Source: Anaerolineales bacterium
GTDB lineage: Bacteria > Chloroflexota > Anaerolineae > Anaerolineales > Villigracilaceae
Assembly (NCBI GenBank): GCA_013140605.1
Contig: JABFSL010000020.1
Coordinates: 1 to 54,565, forward strand
Reading direction: 5' to 3'
Length of the DNA stretch: 54,565 nt
Shown here: positions 8,311 through 16,001 of the stretch, piece by piece
Position numbering within the stretch: position 1 is the stretch's first letter
How the letters are laid out: every line of letters begins with the position of its first letter
The notes under the pieces: model-generated
Databases searched by the model: none
Told to the model about the DNA's origin: nothing
The model's input: the letters and a program-made list of their open reading frames with translations, nothing else
Translations under genes and position numbers: made by a program

Positions 8311-8316
8311 ATTATA
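8311..8316 (-). promoter_or_regulatory. -10 box of the LysM gene, leaderless type
   Basis: TATAAT on the minus strand ends 10 bases before the ATG at 8300. No Shine-Dalgarno site is visible between them. The spacing gives a leader of only a few bases. A -35 match is weak (ATAAAC at 8339-8334). The IS element begins at 8354, just outside the core promoter. Confidence 0.5.
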
Positions 8317-8345
8317 CCATTGAACAAAATTACGTTTATTTTAGC

Positions 8346-8353
8346 ATCAGCTG
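8346..8353. repeat. Target site duplication, left copy
   Basis: ATCAGCTG directly beside the left inverted repeat of the IS1-family element; the same 8 bases follow the right inverted repeat at 9145. Including one ambiguous C the match is 9 bases. Confidence 0.9.
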
Positions 8354-8367
8354 GACAGTGTCAAATA

Positions 8368-9110
8368 TCATGGGCTAACGAAGTCCATAACGTGAGCAGC
8401 ATAATTTGGGAAGCGTTGCTTATGAAGTTGCCTGCTGTTGAAGGCAAAAACAAATAAGCGTAGTGCGCATTCAAGAGCATAAGGACACCGAGAAAAACAA
8501 CGTGATTTGCGAGCCAGGCGAGCCAGATAATGACGGAGTTCGGCGTTATCGGCTTCGACAGAAAAAGTATCCGCCTTGCCCTTTGAAATTTCATATCTGC
8601 CAAGGTGATACCAAAGCCATTGGTAGGCATCAAACCCATCACTATAGTACTGTTTCGCTTTCGGCGCTTGGTCAACCACATCCTGTATTGCTTCCTGGGT
8701 GCGTACCCAGACCACTGCCCAGCCCAAAATACATCTGGTTTTGCGGTCTACAACGGTCAGAATGTAAATTCTGTTTTTTTGTCACCGATGAAAGTGAAGA
8801 TTTCATCCATTTCAGCTTCTTTGACTTCCTGTGGGACAGGCGCATTGGGCAGTGCCTCTGCCACTTCCGTCACCCACAACGAGACGGTTTGAGGTGATAC
8901 CTTCAAATGGCGGGCAATCCGCCGCAAGTTGCCGCCATCCACATACATTTCGGCGGCCCGTTTTCGCAGGCTTTCGGGATAACCGTGATGTTTCGGGTTG
9001 GGCGTGTACTTCCGCTGACAGTACATACACCGATACCTTTGCGATCCCGCATCAGTTTTACCAGCTTTATTTTGACGTGTCGTTGCTTGGCATTTTGGAC
9101 ATTTTTGCAT
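8368..9110 (-). CDS. IS1-family transposase InsAB', made by -1 frameshifting
   Basis: The insA frame (from 9110) and the insB frame (to 8368) join by a -1 shift on the A7 run at 8780-8774. Read this way the protein continues IGDKKNRIYILTVVDRKTR and then LGWAVVWVRTQEA without a stop. The DDE residues are placed as in IS1 transposase: Asp in EMDEIFTFIG, Asp in YYSDGFDAY, and Glu in the segment VEADNAELRHYLARLARK. The product should be about 247 residues and is the active recombinase acting on the terminal repeats. The frameshift is inferred from the sequence and from the known IS1 mechanism. Confidence 0.9.
8757..9110 (-). CDS. InsA, zinc-finger/HTH regulator of the IS1-family element
   Basis: This is the unshifted product, 117 residues. 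It has an N-terminal zinc finger (CPKC and CMYC pairs), followed by a helix-turn-helix region (LRRIARHLKVSPQTVSLWV). In IS1 the InsA protein alone binds the terminal repeats and represses transposase expression; the same role is likely here. It ends TEFTF just after the slippery A7 run. Its start has no strong Shine-Dalgarno site. Confidence 0.88.
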   Translation of the reverse strand: MQKCPKCQATTRQNKAGKTDAGSQRYRCMYCQRKYTPNPKHHGYPESLRKRAAEMYVDGGNLRRIARHLKVSPQTVSLWVTEVAEALPNAPVPQEVKEAEMDEIFTFIGDKKTEFTF

Positions 9111-9144
9111 ATCACTATTTTAGCCCATCATTTTGGACACTCTC

Positions 9145-9152
9145 ATCAGCTG
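9145..9152. repeat. Target site duplication, right copy
   Basis: ATCAGCTG beside the right inverted repeat, identical to 8346-8353. Confidence 0.9.
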
Positions 9153-9179
9153 CCGTCTCGGCGGCGTTTGCAGAGTAAG

Positions 9180-9203
9180 CCTTGTGCCGGGGACGGCACA
9201 AGG
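9180..9203 (-). terminator. Possible terminator hairpin after ggt
   Basis: CCTTGTGCC (9180-9188) and GGCACAAGG (9195-9203) make a 9-bp stem 15 bases after the ggt stop codon. No T run follows on the minus strand, so it may be a weak terminator or an RNA-stabilising hairpin. Confidence 0.4.
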
Positions 9204-9217
9204 AGCGGCCCTCTTAT

Positions 9218-10837
9218 TTACAACGTCATCGCACAGCCGTCTGCACGGGAATCGGAGCCTGCGATTAAAACCCCGCTTCTTTCGCGTACGATAACCTGAC
9301 CCCGTCCGAAGAGAGCACGTTCCCACCCTGAGATTTTTCGGGTCGGATGTCCGTGGCGTGCCAGCGCGGCGATGGTTTTATCTGGAATGCCTTCTTCGAG
9401 GCTGGCGAAGCCGCCGTCTTCGGTTGGCTCGATGCAAAAGCGCGGCATGTCCAATGCGGTCTGCGGTTCCATGCCATCGTCGATCAAAGCGCAGGCGACT
9501 TGCATGTGTCCCTGCGGCTGCATGAATCCGCCCATCACGCCGTAGGATGCGTACAGACTGCCATCCTCTTCACGGGTTGCCATGGCGGGGATGATGGTGT
9601 GATACGGGCGCTTGTTTGGCTGTAATGAGTTTGGATGATCCGCTTCGAGATTGAAATTATGTCCGCGATTTTGCAGGGTGAAACCCCAGCCCTTGGGGAC
9701 GATGCCTGTGCCAAACCCCATGTAGTTGCTGATGATGAAGGAGCAAGCGTTGCCGTCTTTATCCACGATTGAGAAATATACCGTACCCGAAGATTTTATG
9801 GGTGTGCCGTGTTTTTGATCCAGCGTGGCTTTTTTCAAGTTGATGAGTTTTCTGCGCTCATCTGAATAGGCTTTGGAAAGCAGTTCTTTCAATGGAATGG
9901 ACGAGAACGCTGGGTCGGAAACGTACCAGCGCGCATCTGCAAAGGCGAGGCGCATTGCTTCGATTTGCAGGTGCAGTCGTCGGGTGGAGAGAGGCGGGAG
10001 CGAGGCCAGGTCAAAGCCTTCGAGCAGGTTCAATACCAACAGAGCAGCCAGTCCCTGCCCATTGGGTGGACATTCCCATATCCGATAGCCGCGATAATTG
10101 ACCGAGATGGGTTCATCCCAGGTGGAGTGATGCGCGGCGAGGTCAGCCGTGGTCAGGCATCCGCCCGATTGTTGAATGACCTGCGCGATGGATTCCGCGA
10201 TCTCACCTTCATAGTAGGCGCGTTTGCCTTCCTCGGCAATTTTGCGAAATGTGCGAGCAAGACCTTTATTGGAAAAAATCTCGCCAGCTTTTGGCGCGCG
10301 GCCTTCAATGGTTAATTCATGCCCGTTCAGCGCGGATGCAAGTTGACGTCCCGCGCCGCGTTCCCAAAAATGCGCGGTGATGGGCGCAACGGGAAATCCA
10401 TTTTCGGCGAGGCTGATGGCGGGCGCAAGGATTTGTTTCATCGAAAGCGTGCCATGTTTTTCGATGAGATCAAACCAGCCTGCGCACGCGCCGGGAACAG
10501 TAATTGTATATGGATGAAAGGGGGGTAGTTCCTTGATATTTTCTTTTTGCAATCGCTCCAATGAAAGTGAGGCAGGCGCGCGGCCTGATCCATTCAAAGC
10601 TGTGACTTTTTTTGTCTGCGCATCATAATACAGTGCAAACATATCTCCGCCGATGCCTGTGGAGGTTGGCTCGGTAACGTTGAGCGCGGCGGCTGTTGCA
10701 ACTGCCGCGTCTGCCGCGTTGCCGCCTGCCGCGAGAATTGAAAGTCCCGCTGCGGTGGCTAATGGCTGGGATGTTGCGACTGTGCCATTGAGACCCATAA
10801 TAGAGGAGCGGTGGGAGGGGAATTGGATGTTTGTCAT
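9218..10837 (-). CDS. ggt: Gamma-glutamyltransferase family protein
   Basis: 539 residues, the usual size of the single-chain precursor. The N-terminal part has the family motif STGIGGDMFALYYD (residues about 57-70), and the small-subunit start GTVYFSIVDKDGNA near residue 350 carries the Thr that becomes the nucleophile after self-cleavage. FGTGIVPKGWGFTLQNRGHNF and the GGFMQPQGHMQV motif follow, as in bacterial GGT-like enzymes. No signal peptide is visible, so it should be cytosolic, unlike E. coli Ggt. It would hydrolyse or transfer gamma-glutamyl groups (glutathione or related peptides). The ATG overlaps the TGA of the CorC gene (ATGA). Confidence 0.92.
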   Translation of the reverse strand: MTNIQFPSHRSSIMGLNGTVATSQPLATAAGLSILAAGGNAADAAVATAAALNVTEPTSTGIGGDMFALYYDAQTKKVTALNGSGRAPASLSLERLQKENIKELPPFHPYTITVPGACAGWFDLIEKHGTLSMKQILAPAISLAENGFPVAPITAHFWERGAGRQLASALNGHELTIEGRAPKAGEIFSNKGLARTFRKIAEEGKRAYYEGEIAESIAQVIQQSGGCLTTADLAAHHSTWDEPISVNYRGYRIWECPPNGQGLAALLVLNLLEGFDLASLPPLSTRRLHLQIEAMRLAFADARWYVSDPAFSSIPLKELLSKAYSDERRKLINLKKATLDQKHGTPIKSSGTVYFSIVDKDGNACSFIISNYMGFGTGIVPKGWGFTLQNRGHNFNLEADHPNSLQPNKRPYHTIIPAMATREEDGSLYASYGVMGGFMQPQGHMQVACALIDDGMEPQTALDMPRFCIEPTEDGGFASLEEGIPDKTIAALARHGHPTRKISGWERALFGRGQVIVRERSGVLIAGSDSRADGCAMTL

Positions 10838-12153
10838 GTTGTTGTGTTTTGTGGTTTGGGTAAAAGCGTGACGAGCACCTTGTCAACGCGGAGGCCATCC
10901 ATGTCCATTACTTCAAATCGAAATCCGTTCCACTCGAAATTGTCAGAGGCTTGCGGCACGCGCCCAAGCGAGGTCATGACGAAGCCGCTTAATGTCTCGT
11001 ACTCATCTTCATGTGGAAGCGTTGTAAATTCGAACAGCTCTTTGAATTCATCTACTTCCAACATGCCGTCCAACAGCCACGAACCATCCTGTCTTTGGGT
11101 GGCTTGCGGTTCTTCGAATTCCATTGCCCCGACGATCTCTTCCAAAATATCGTTGATCGTCAACAAACCTTGCAAGCCGCCGAACTCATCAATGACAAGC
11201 AGCAATTCTGTATTCTTCTCTTTGAAGAGTTCCAGCGCGCGTGAGGCGAACATGGTCTCAGGAATGAAATAGGCCGGTTTAAGCAAGGTCTTTAGATTGA
11301 TTTCATTCCCCGACAAACTTTCAACCAAAAGATCACGTGATTTTACAATGCCGATAATGGTTTCAAGCGAATCCTGTCTGACAGGAAAACGTGAAAATGG
11401 ACATTCCGCAATTTTTTCGCGGATCTCTTCAATAGAGTCTGTGACATCCAGCCAGACAAGATCGGTTCGTGGTGTCATCAATGAATAGACGCGCGAGTCA
11501 CCGAGGCTGAAAATTCCCTCCACCATATCCTGTTCCGCTTCTTCAAAGACACCCGCCTGCGTGCCTTGATCTATCAGCAGGTGAAGTTCTTCTTCCGTGA
11601 AGGGCGGCTCTTCACTTGCCTTTACTCCCAACAATTTCAAGATCGCTTCTGTGGAAAAGCTGAGGAGCTTCACGATCGGTGCGAACACAACCGAAAAGAA
11701 TGACATGGAACCAGCGACCATTTCTGAAACACCTTCAGGGTCGCGTAATGCCAGTCGCTTGGGCACAAGTTCTCCCAACACAAGCGAAAGATATGTGACG
11801 GGTAAAACGCCGACCACGATACTGATGACCTCACTATATGGGGCTAGTATTGGAAATCTTTCCAATTCCATATTGATCCAGACGCCGAGCGTGGCGCCTG
11901 TCAAGGCACCGATCAACAGGTCAATGGATGTGATGCCGATCTGTATTACAGACAGGAATTGATTCGGGTCCTCGGTCAACTTGAGAACGAGACCCGCTCT
12001 TACATCCCCTTTGTTGAATTGGTTTTGCAGACGGGTTTTTCTTACTGACAGGAGAGCGGTTTCCGCCATGGCGAGCACGCCGTTCAATAACAGCAAAATG
12101 GCTATGGCGATCAAACCGCCGCTAAAATTGGTTTCTATGGGGATTTCTGACAT
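10834..12153 (-). CDS. Hemolysin C/CorC-type CNNM and CBS-domain membrane protein
   Basis: 439 residues in the usual order: an N-terminal CNNM (DUF21) membrane domain with about four helices (residues 10-150; NGVLAMAETALLSVRKTRL is the typical opening), two CBS domains (residues about 205-330; MTPRTDLVWLDV and the VVDEFGG-like motif LVIDEFGGLQG) and a C-terminal CorC/HlyC domain (from about 345; WLLDGMLEVDEF). Relatives act in magnesium or cobalt efflux and use the CBS pair to sense nucleotides. The stop overlaps the start of ggt. The gene follows the deaminase by 33 bases in the selD operon. Confidence 0.93.
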   Translation of the reverse strand: MSEIPIETNFSGGLIAIAILLLLNGVLAMAETALLSVRKTRLQNQFNKGDVRAGLVLKLTEDPNQFLSVIQIGITSIDLLIGALTGATLGVWINMELERFPILAPYSEVISIVVGVLPVTYLSLVLGELVPKRLALRDPEGVSEMVAGSMSFFSVVFAPIVKLLSFSTEAILKLLGVKASEEPPFTEEELHLLIDQGTQAGVFEEAEQDMVEGIFSLGDSRVYSLMTPRTDLVWLDVTDSIEEIREKIAECPFSRFPVRQDSLETIIGIVKSRDLLVESLSGNEINLKTLLKPAYFIPETMFASRALELFKEKNTELLLVIDEFGGLQGLLTINDILEEIVGAMEFEEPQATQRQDGSWLLDGMLEVDEFKELFEFTTLPHEDEYETLSGFVMTSLGRVPQASDNFEWNGFRFEVMDMDGLRVDKVLVTLLPKPQNTTT

Positions 12154-12186
12154 GGTTGTTTTTAATTGATTTCTCTTTTTCTTTTC

Positions 12187-12828
12187 TTATTGTACCTGAT
12201 GTGCAAGCCAATCAAAGACCTGATTTGCTGGCAAGCCCGCTTTTTGTTTTTTGCGAAGTCCGCCGGAACGATGGAGCACAATCCCTTTTTCAACTGCGTT
12301 TGGCAGGACCGCTCGGGTGATATCAAAAAAGCGATGGGATAAAAATTCCTCGCCACGATTATGAAGTTCGTATTCAGTAAAGAGGGCGACTAGTATATCT
12401 TCCAGCACTGCATCAAAGGGTTCAAAAACCTTAATGGATTTTCGGCTTAGGTATGGCGTTGTACCCAAGAGATTTGTACTCCCTGCCCAGGGATCACGCG
12501 CCGCAAAATGCAGAGTCCGCACGCTGGACATATAAAACGCGCCCATGCACAATGGACATGGTTCCATTGTTGTATAAAGAGCCGAATCGTGGCGGTTTTC
12601 CTGATCCAGATTCAAGGCCAGCAATGCGTTGATTTCAGCATGTGCCAGCATGTCATTGTAGACTTGTCCGTCAGGGGCCGATATGTCCATAATTCTGTTA
12701 CGTCCGCGCGAAACGATATTTCCATTTGCATCGGCAACCACTGCGCCGATTGGAATTGTGCCGGCGCAATAAGCTTCCCATGCCATTTCAAGTGCGGCTT
12801 GCCATTGAAGTGAAAGATTTTCCCACAT
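12187..12828 (-). CDS. Nucleoside/cytidine deaminase family protein
   Basis: 213 residues. The zinc-binding deaminase signature is complete: HAEINALLAL (His and catalytic Glu, near residue 63) and PCPLCMGAF (two Cys, near residue 91). The order and the GAVVADANGNIVSRGRN segment match the CMP/dCMP and guanine deaminase family rather than a canonical tRNA-editing TadA, because the C-terminal part is extended (about 60 extra residues after FTEYEL). The substrate is not certain: guanine, cytosine or a modified base are possible. The start lies 2 bases after the stop of the 49-aa gene. Confidence 0.85.
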   Translation of the reverse strand: MWENLSLQWQAALEMAWEAYCAGTIPIGAVVADANGNIVSRGRNRIMDISAPDGQVYNDMLAHAEINALLALNLDQENRHDSALYTTMEPCPLCMGAFYMSSVRTLHFAARDPWAGSTNLLGTTPYLSRKSIKVFEPFDAVLEDILVALFTEYELHNRGEEFLSHRFFDITRAVLPNAVEKGIVLHRSGGLRKKQKAGLPANQVFDWLAHQVQ

Positions 12829-12830
12829 GG

Positions 12831-12980
12831 TTATTCCTTCTTTTTGTCAATCTTGGTTTCAATATTCTTCAATCGTTTATCCACGCGCGCATAATAACGG
12901 GCAACAAGGATGGGGATGACGATCACCAGAAAAAGTAACCCGCATGTGATTGTTAATTCCAATACACCAACACGGAACAT
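12831..12980 (-). CDS. 49-aa single-helix membrane protein between selD and the deaminase gene
   Basis: A short frame opens at ATG 12980-12978 and ends TAA at 12833-12831. The product starts MFRVGVLELT, has one hydrophobic helix (about residues 8-28, CGLLFLVIVIPILVA) and a highly charged C-terminal tail (ARVDKRLKNIETKIDKKKE) that could form an amphipathic or coiled-coil helix. Its ATG shares one base with the TAA of selD (TAATG), and it ends 2 bases before the deaminase start. This coupling is strong support for a real gene despite its size. No family was recognised. The topology suggests an inner-membrane peptide with a cytosolic tail. Confidence 0.75.
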   Translation of the reverse strand: MFRVGVLELTITCGLLFLVIVIPILVARYYARVDKRLKNIETKIDKKKE

Positions 12981-14041
12981 TATGAACGAACCTCGATTCC
13001 CTTTCCCTTGCGGACTTCACCGATCACCCAAACAGATTGGTTTAATTCCTCGGCGCGTTTTTTGAACGCATCCAGTTTTTCCTGCGGAACGCCGAGCAAT
13101 AATCCGCCGCTGGTCTGTGGGTCGAATAAAAGCATTTGCGCAGGTTCATCCATCCTGACATCAAAACGAACTTTTTCGCCAAAATAACTTTTGTTGTCAA
13201 AAGCGCCGCCGGGGAAAATTCCCTTTTCTGCGTAACCGCGCGCACCGCTTAACAAGGGGAGTTGTGAATTCTCAATTAAGAACGAAACCTTTGATGCTTC
13301 AGCCATTTCCATGCCATGACCGAGCAGGCCGAACCCGGTAATATCCGTCCCGCCGCGCAGATCGAATTCTGTCGCAAGTTCCCCTGCCGTTTTGTTCAGA
13401 CGAGACATCCATTGAATGGCTTCCTTGATATGTCGATCTGATGCTTTTTCCTGTTTGATGGCGGTTGTTGTCACACCGCCGCCAAGAGGTTTTGTGAGAA
13501 TGAGCGCATCGCCGACTTTCAACCCGCCTTTGCTGATCATCTTGCGCGGATCGACAAACCCGATCACCACCAGACCGTATTTTGGTTCCTTATCCTTGAC
13601 AGTATGTCCGCCGGCGATAACGACTCCCGCTTCGCGCGCCTTCTCTGCGCCGCCTCTTAATATCTCACTTGAGATTTTTGGCGGAAGATGATCCGGTAAC
13701 GCGGCGATATTCAAAGCCAGGAAAGGTTGTCCGCCCATTGCGTATACATCCGAGAGACTGTTCGCGGCGGCGATTGCGCCGTATTCGTACGGAGTATCAA
13801 CTACGGGCGTGAAAAAATCTGTCGTAACCACAATGGCCTTGTCTTCGCTTAAACGCCAAACGGCCGCGTCATCCGGTGTCGCAAGACCAACCAACAGGTC
13901 CGGATACGAGGCGGGGTCAAAGATGTCTTTGATGGGACGCAGAACCTGCGTCAGCGCATCGGCGCTAAGTTTGGATGCTCAACCCGCGCAGGCCGAAAGA
14001 GTCGTCAGGCGGATTTCGCGTCCAGTTTGTGGGATCGGCAT
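12980..14041 (-). CDS. selD: Selenide, water dikinase SelD; selenoprotein with UGA-encoded Sec at residue 21
   Basis: Conventional reading starts at 13894 and yields a truncated enzyme. In the same frame an ATG at 14041-14039 with AGGAG upstream (5 bases) extends the protein to 353 residues, normal for SelD, interrupted only by UGA at 13981-13979. This codon falls in the catalytic motif: SACAGUASKL, with U21 and the essential Lys24 spaced as Cys17 and Lys20 in E. coli SelD. The rest is typical: TTDFFTPVVDTPYEYG, NSLSDVYAMGG, AGGHTVKD, GGTDITGFGLLGHG and DPQTSGGLL. The enzyme makes selenophosphate from selenide and ATP for Sec-tRNA synthesis. A terminator-like palindrome lies upstream at 14060. 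The Sec assignment follows from motif and family knowledge. Confidence 0.93.
13937..13981 (-). promoter_or_regulatory. Candidate bacterial SECIS element after the selD UGA
   Basis: In the mRNA the UGA (13981-13979) is followed by a hairpin with the stem ACGCAG/CUGCGU (13951-13946 with 13942-13937) and the loop GUU. The GGU at its tip lies about 33-35 bases after the UGA, within the range known for bacterial SECIS loops. A second stem, UUAGCGC with GCGCUGA, lies between. Position and apical GGU fit; the fold was judged by eye only. Confidence 0.55.
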
Positions 14042-14059
14042 CCTGTCTCCTAAAAATAA

Positions 14060-14094
14060 AGACCTGACAAGTTTCTAAAAAACCTGTCAGGTCT
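14060..14094 (-). terminator. Palindrome acting as terminator of the SPFH gene
   Basis: AGACCTGACA (14060-14069) and TGTCAGGTCT (14085-14094) are perfect 10-bp arms. On the minus strand the stem is followed by TTTATTTTT, which fits rho-independent termination of the SPFH gene before selD. Its sequence resembles the palindrome at 25620-25652. Confidence 0.75.
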
Positions 14095-14108
14095 GGTGTA
14101 TCAATTTT

Positions 14109-15134
14109 TTACTGGACTGGCACTGTGCCTGTGCCGGTATCGGGCAGCGGCAAAATAAATTGATTGCCGCTTGGGATAAAGATGGTTTGCACGCCGGGCG
14201 CAAGTTTCAAGATATATTGATATTGCAGCAAGGTTGGCGTGAGAGATGCCGAAAGTAACTGATTGGATTTTGCTTCAGCTTCTGCGTTGATCAAGCGCGC
14301 TTCCGCCGCGCCCTTGGCTGCGATCACTGCCGCATCGGCCTGACCTTGCGCGGTCTGACGGGCTTGCTCGGCTTCCTGCTTCTTTGATTCAACTACGAAT
14401 TTGGCTTGCTGCGCCTGCTGCTCGGCAACCTGCTTTTGTTCGACAGCCGCGGCATACTCATCGCTAAAACGAATATTGCGCATCAGGAAATCAGACATGA
14501 CAATGTTATTGGCTTGCAGTTTTATTTCGATCTCATCGCGGATCGCCTGCTCCAACTCGGCGCGTTTTGTGCTGACCAGTTCCTCCACACCAAATTGCGA
14601 AACCGCATTGCGGATGGCCGCGCGCGCCACAGGCCGCACTACGTTTTCTTCATAACGGTTTTGCCAGATGGTATGCAATTGGATCAATTGTGTTGGGTCC
14701 ACCGCATAGATGACCGAAGCATCAATGAAAATTTGCTGGCCATCTTTTGTACGCGCCTGAATCGAATCGTCGCCTTGTACCGCGCCTTCACTGGTTGTGG
14801 AAGACATCGTATACGTTTGCCGCGCAATGGAATATTTTTGCACGCTCTCCACGAACGGGATGATCCAATGCAGGCCCGGGGTCAAGGCTACTTCGCGATA
14901 ACCCTTTGGCGCAAAAGCTGAAATTACCACGCCATATTCATTGGCTTGCAGGAAGACCAATCCCGCGCCCACTGTGGTTAAGAGAAGCGCGGCAACCAGC
15001 AAAATAACCACAAGCGAGGTTAATCCCTTGGCAGGCTGGTTGCGGCTCGCGCGCACGAAGATCAAAACCAACACGCCGATGAAGCCGATCCAGGCAAAGG
15101 ATGCGATCCCTTGCAGTAAAACTGAAATATTCAT
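14109..15134 (-). CDS. SPFH/Band 7 (stomatin/prohibitin-type) membrane protein
   Basis: The start at 15134 (MNISVLLQGI) has GGAGG 7 bases upstream and is preferred over the longer frame from 15266. The 341-residue protein has two hydrophobic helices near the N-terminus (residues 10-28 and 42-65), then an SPFH domain (residues about 75-240, GLHWIIPFVESVQKYSIARQTY and the EELVSTKRAELE segment), then a long Ala/Gln/Glu-rich coiled coil (EQKQVAEQQAQQAKF to AEARLINAEAEAKSN). Such proteins form ring-like membrane scaffolds and help protease or lipid-domain control. It is transcribed divergently from the PyrK-like gene. Confidence 0.92.
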   Translation of the reverse strand: MNISVLLQGIASFAWIGFIGVLVLIFVRASRNQPAKGLTSLVVILLVAALLLTTVGAGLVFLQANEYGVVISAFAPKGYREVALTPGLHWIIPFVESVQKYSIARQTYTMSSTTSEGAVQGDDSIQARTKDGQQIFIDASVIYAVDPTQLIQLHTIWQNRYEENVVRPVARAAIRNAVSQFGVEELVSTKRAELEQAIRDEIEIKLQANNIVMSDFLMRNIRFSDEYAAAVEQKQVAEQQAQQAKFVVESKKQEAEQARQTAQGQADAAVIAAKGAAEARLINAEAEAKSNQLLSASLTPTLLQYQYILKLAPGVQTIFIPSGNQFILPLPDTGTGTVPVQ

Positions 15135-15237
15135 AGTTTCCTCCGAAACATAATATTTAATGACTATCGCATGGAGTGCAAAATCTCCTGATTTTGCATC
15201 GTGTAAGCGAAATCTAATTTTCATAATTATAACTCTC

Positions 15238-15266
15238 TTGCTTCCGCCCCCGATGCGTGTTAACAT
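15238..15266 (+). promoter_or_regulatory. Leaderless-type promoter of the PyrK-like gene
   Basis: TTGCTT (15238-15243), a 17-base spacer and TAACAT (15261-15266). The ATG at 15274 begins 7 bases after the -10 box, so transcription should start at or beside the start codon. No Shine-Dalgarno site is needed or seen in the right place. Confidence 0.55.
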
Positions 15267-15273
15267 TTCTCCT

Positions 15274-15969
15274 ATGAAAATAAGTGAAGGACAATTATTT
15301 GAAACTTATTTGGATTCCTCCGTGCGGATCATTTGCCCGCCCGAACTGATTCCCTCCCCCGGACAATATACCCTCGCCCACGCGCGCGGATCTGACTCAC
15401 CGTTGGCTGTTCCTGTTTTCTTCAGCGACTCAGCGCCGAATGGATTCCGCTCCGCGCCTCTTTTGGATTCTCCTTGGAACCCCGGCGCACAACTCAACCT
15501 GCGCGGCCCGCTCGGTCGTGGATTTTCGATCCCAATATTTGCGCGTAAAGTGGCCCTGATCGCGTTCGATGAATCACCCGCACGATTGCGCGGCCTGATA
15601 TCCATTGCGTTGAAACTCGATGCGGAAGTTGTTCTCGTTTCCGACTCTGCTTTAGACGATATTCCCGAAGCCGTTGAAGTTCAGCCAATACAAGCCATGC
15701 TGGATATTTATCAATGGGCTGATTACGCCGCGTTTGATGTGGCGCGTGAGAATCTGAATCAGCTGAGAGAAAAGTTTGGGAGGATGAATCAGGCCAAGGG
15801 TCCGCGTGAAGCCGCCGTCCTGAGCCAGTCGAAGGGGCAGATTTTAGTCCGCGCTCCCATGCCGTGTGGCGCACTCGCAGAATGCGGCATCTGCGCGTTA
15901 ACGATCCGTCACGATTGGAAGATGATCTGTAAAGATGGCCCTGTGTTTGAGATGAAGGAATTGCAATAA
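15274..15969 (+). CDS. PyrK-like 2Fe-2S electron-transfer protein (dihydroorotate dehydrogenase family)
   Basis: 231 residues from the ATG at 15274 (earlier ATGs exist at 15160 and 15253 but would lie in or before the promoter). The C-terminus is the PyrK iron-sulfur domain: Cys198, Cys204, Cys207 and Cys219 in PMPCGALAECGICAL and KMICKDGPVF. The N-terminal two-thirds look like the reductase fold (GLRGPLGRGF is the nucleotide-binding region PLGxGF typical for PyrK). PyrK carries electrons from dihydroorotate dehydrogenase to NAD. No pyrD is nearby, so the partner is elsewhere or differs. It is slightly shorter than usual (about 260). Confidence 0.82.
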   Translation: MKISEGQLFETYLDSSVRIICPPELIPSPGQYTLAHARGSDSPLAVPVFFSDSAPNGFRSAPLLDSPWNPGAQLNLRGPLGRGFSIPIFARKVALIAFDESPARLRGLISIALKLDAEVVLVSDSALDDIPEAVEVQPIQAMLDIYQWADYAAFDVARENLNQLREKFGRMNQAKGPREAAVLSQSKGQILVRAPMPCGALAECGICALTIRHDWKMICKDGPVFEMKELQ

Positions 15970-15998
15970 AAAAGTCCCGCCAATTTGGCGGGACTTTT
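15970..15998. terminator. Bidirectional terminator between convergent genes
   Basis: AAAAGTCCCGCCA (15970-15982) and TGGCGGGACTTTT (15986-15998) form a 13-bp stem with A and T runs on its two sides, serving the PyrK-like gene (+) and the gene at 16002 (-). Confidence 0.9.
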
Positions 15999-16001
15999 AA
16001 T

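Larger units (their letters stand above)
8354..9144 (-). mobile_element. Complete IS1-family insertion sequence (791 bp)
   Basis: Terminal inverted repeats of 25 bp (8354-8378 and 9120-9144) agree at 21 positions and share GTGTC and ATGGGCTAA blocks. Both are flanked by the duplication ATCAGCTG. Inside are insA and an overlapping insB frame on the minus strand, with an A7 slippery run at their junction. Length, gene order, frameshift and 8-9 bp duplication fit the IS1 family. All parts needed for transposition seem intact, so the insertion looks recent. It landed in the gap between ggt and the LysM gene. Confidence 0.95.

Noticed and set aside
8463-8897. 144-codon plus-strand frame within the IS
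   Set aside because: It is antisense to the transposase, which has DDE motifs and defined ends.
13894-13894. Start of selD at 13894
   Set aside because: It gives a protein without the catalytic N-terminus; the frame continues upstream through UGA to an ATG with a good ribosome site.
14406-14921. 171-codon plus-strand frame opposite the SPFH gene
   Set aside because: Antisense shadow of a GC-skewed coding sequence; the SPFH frame has clear homology.
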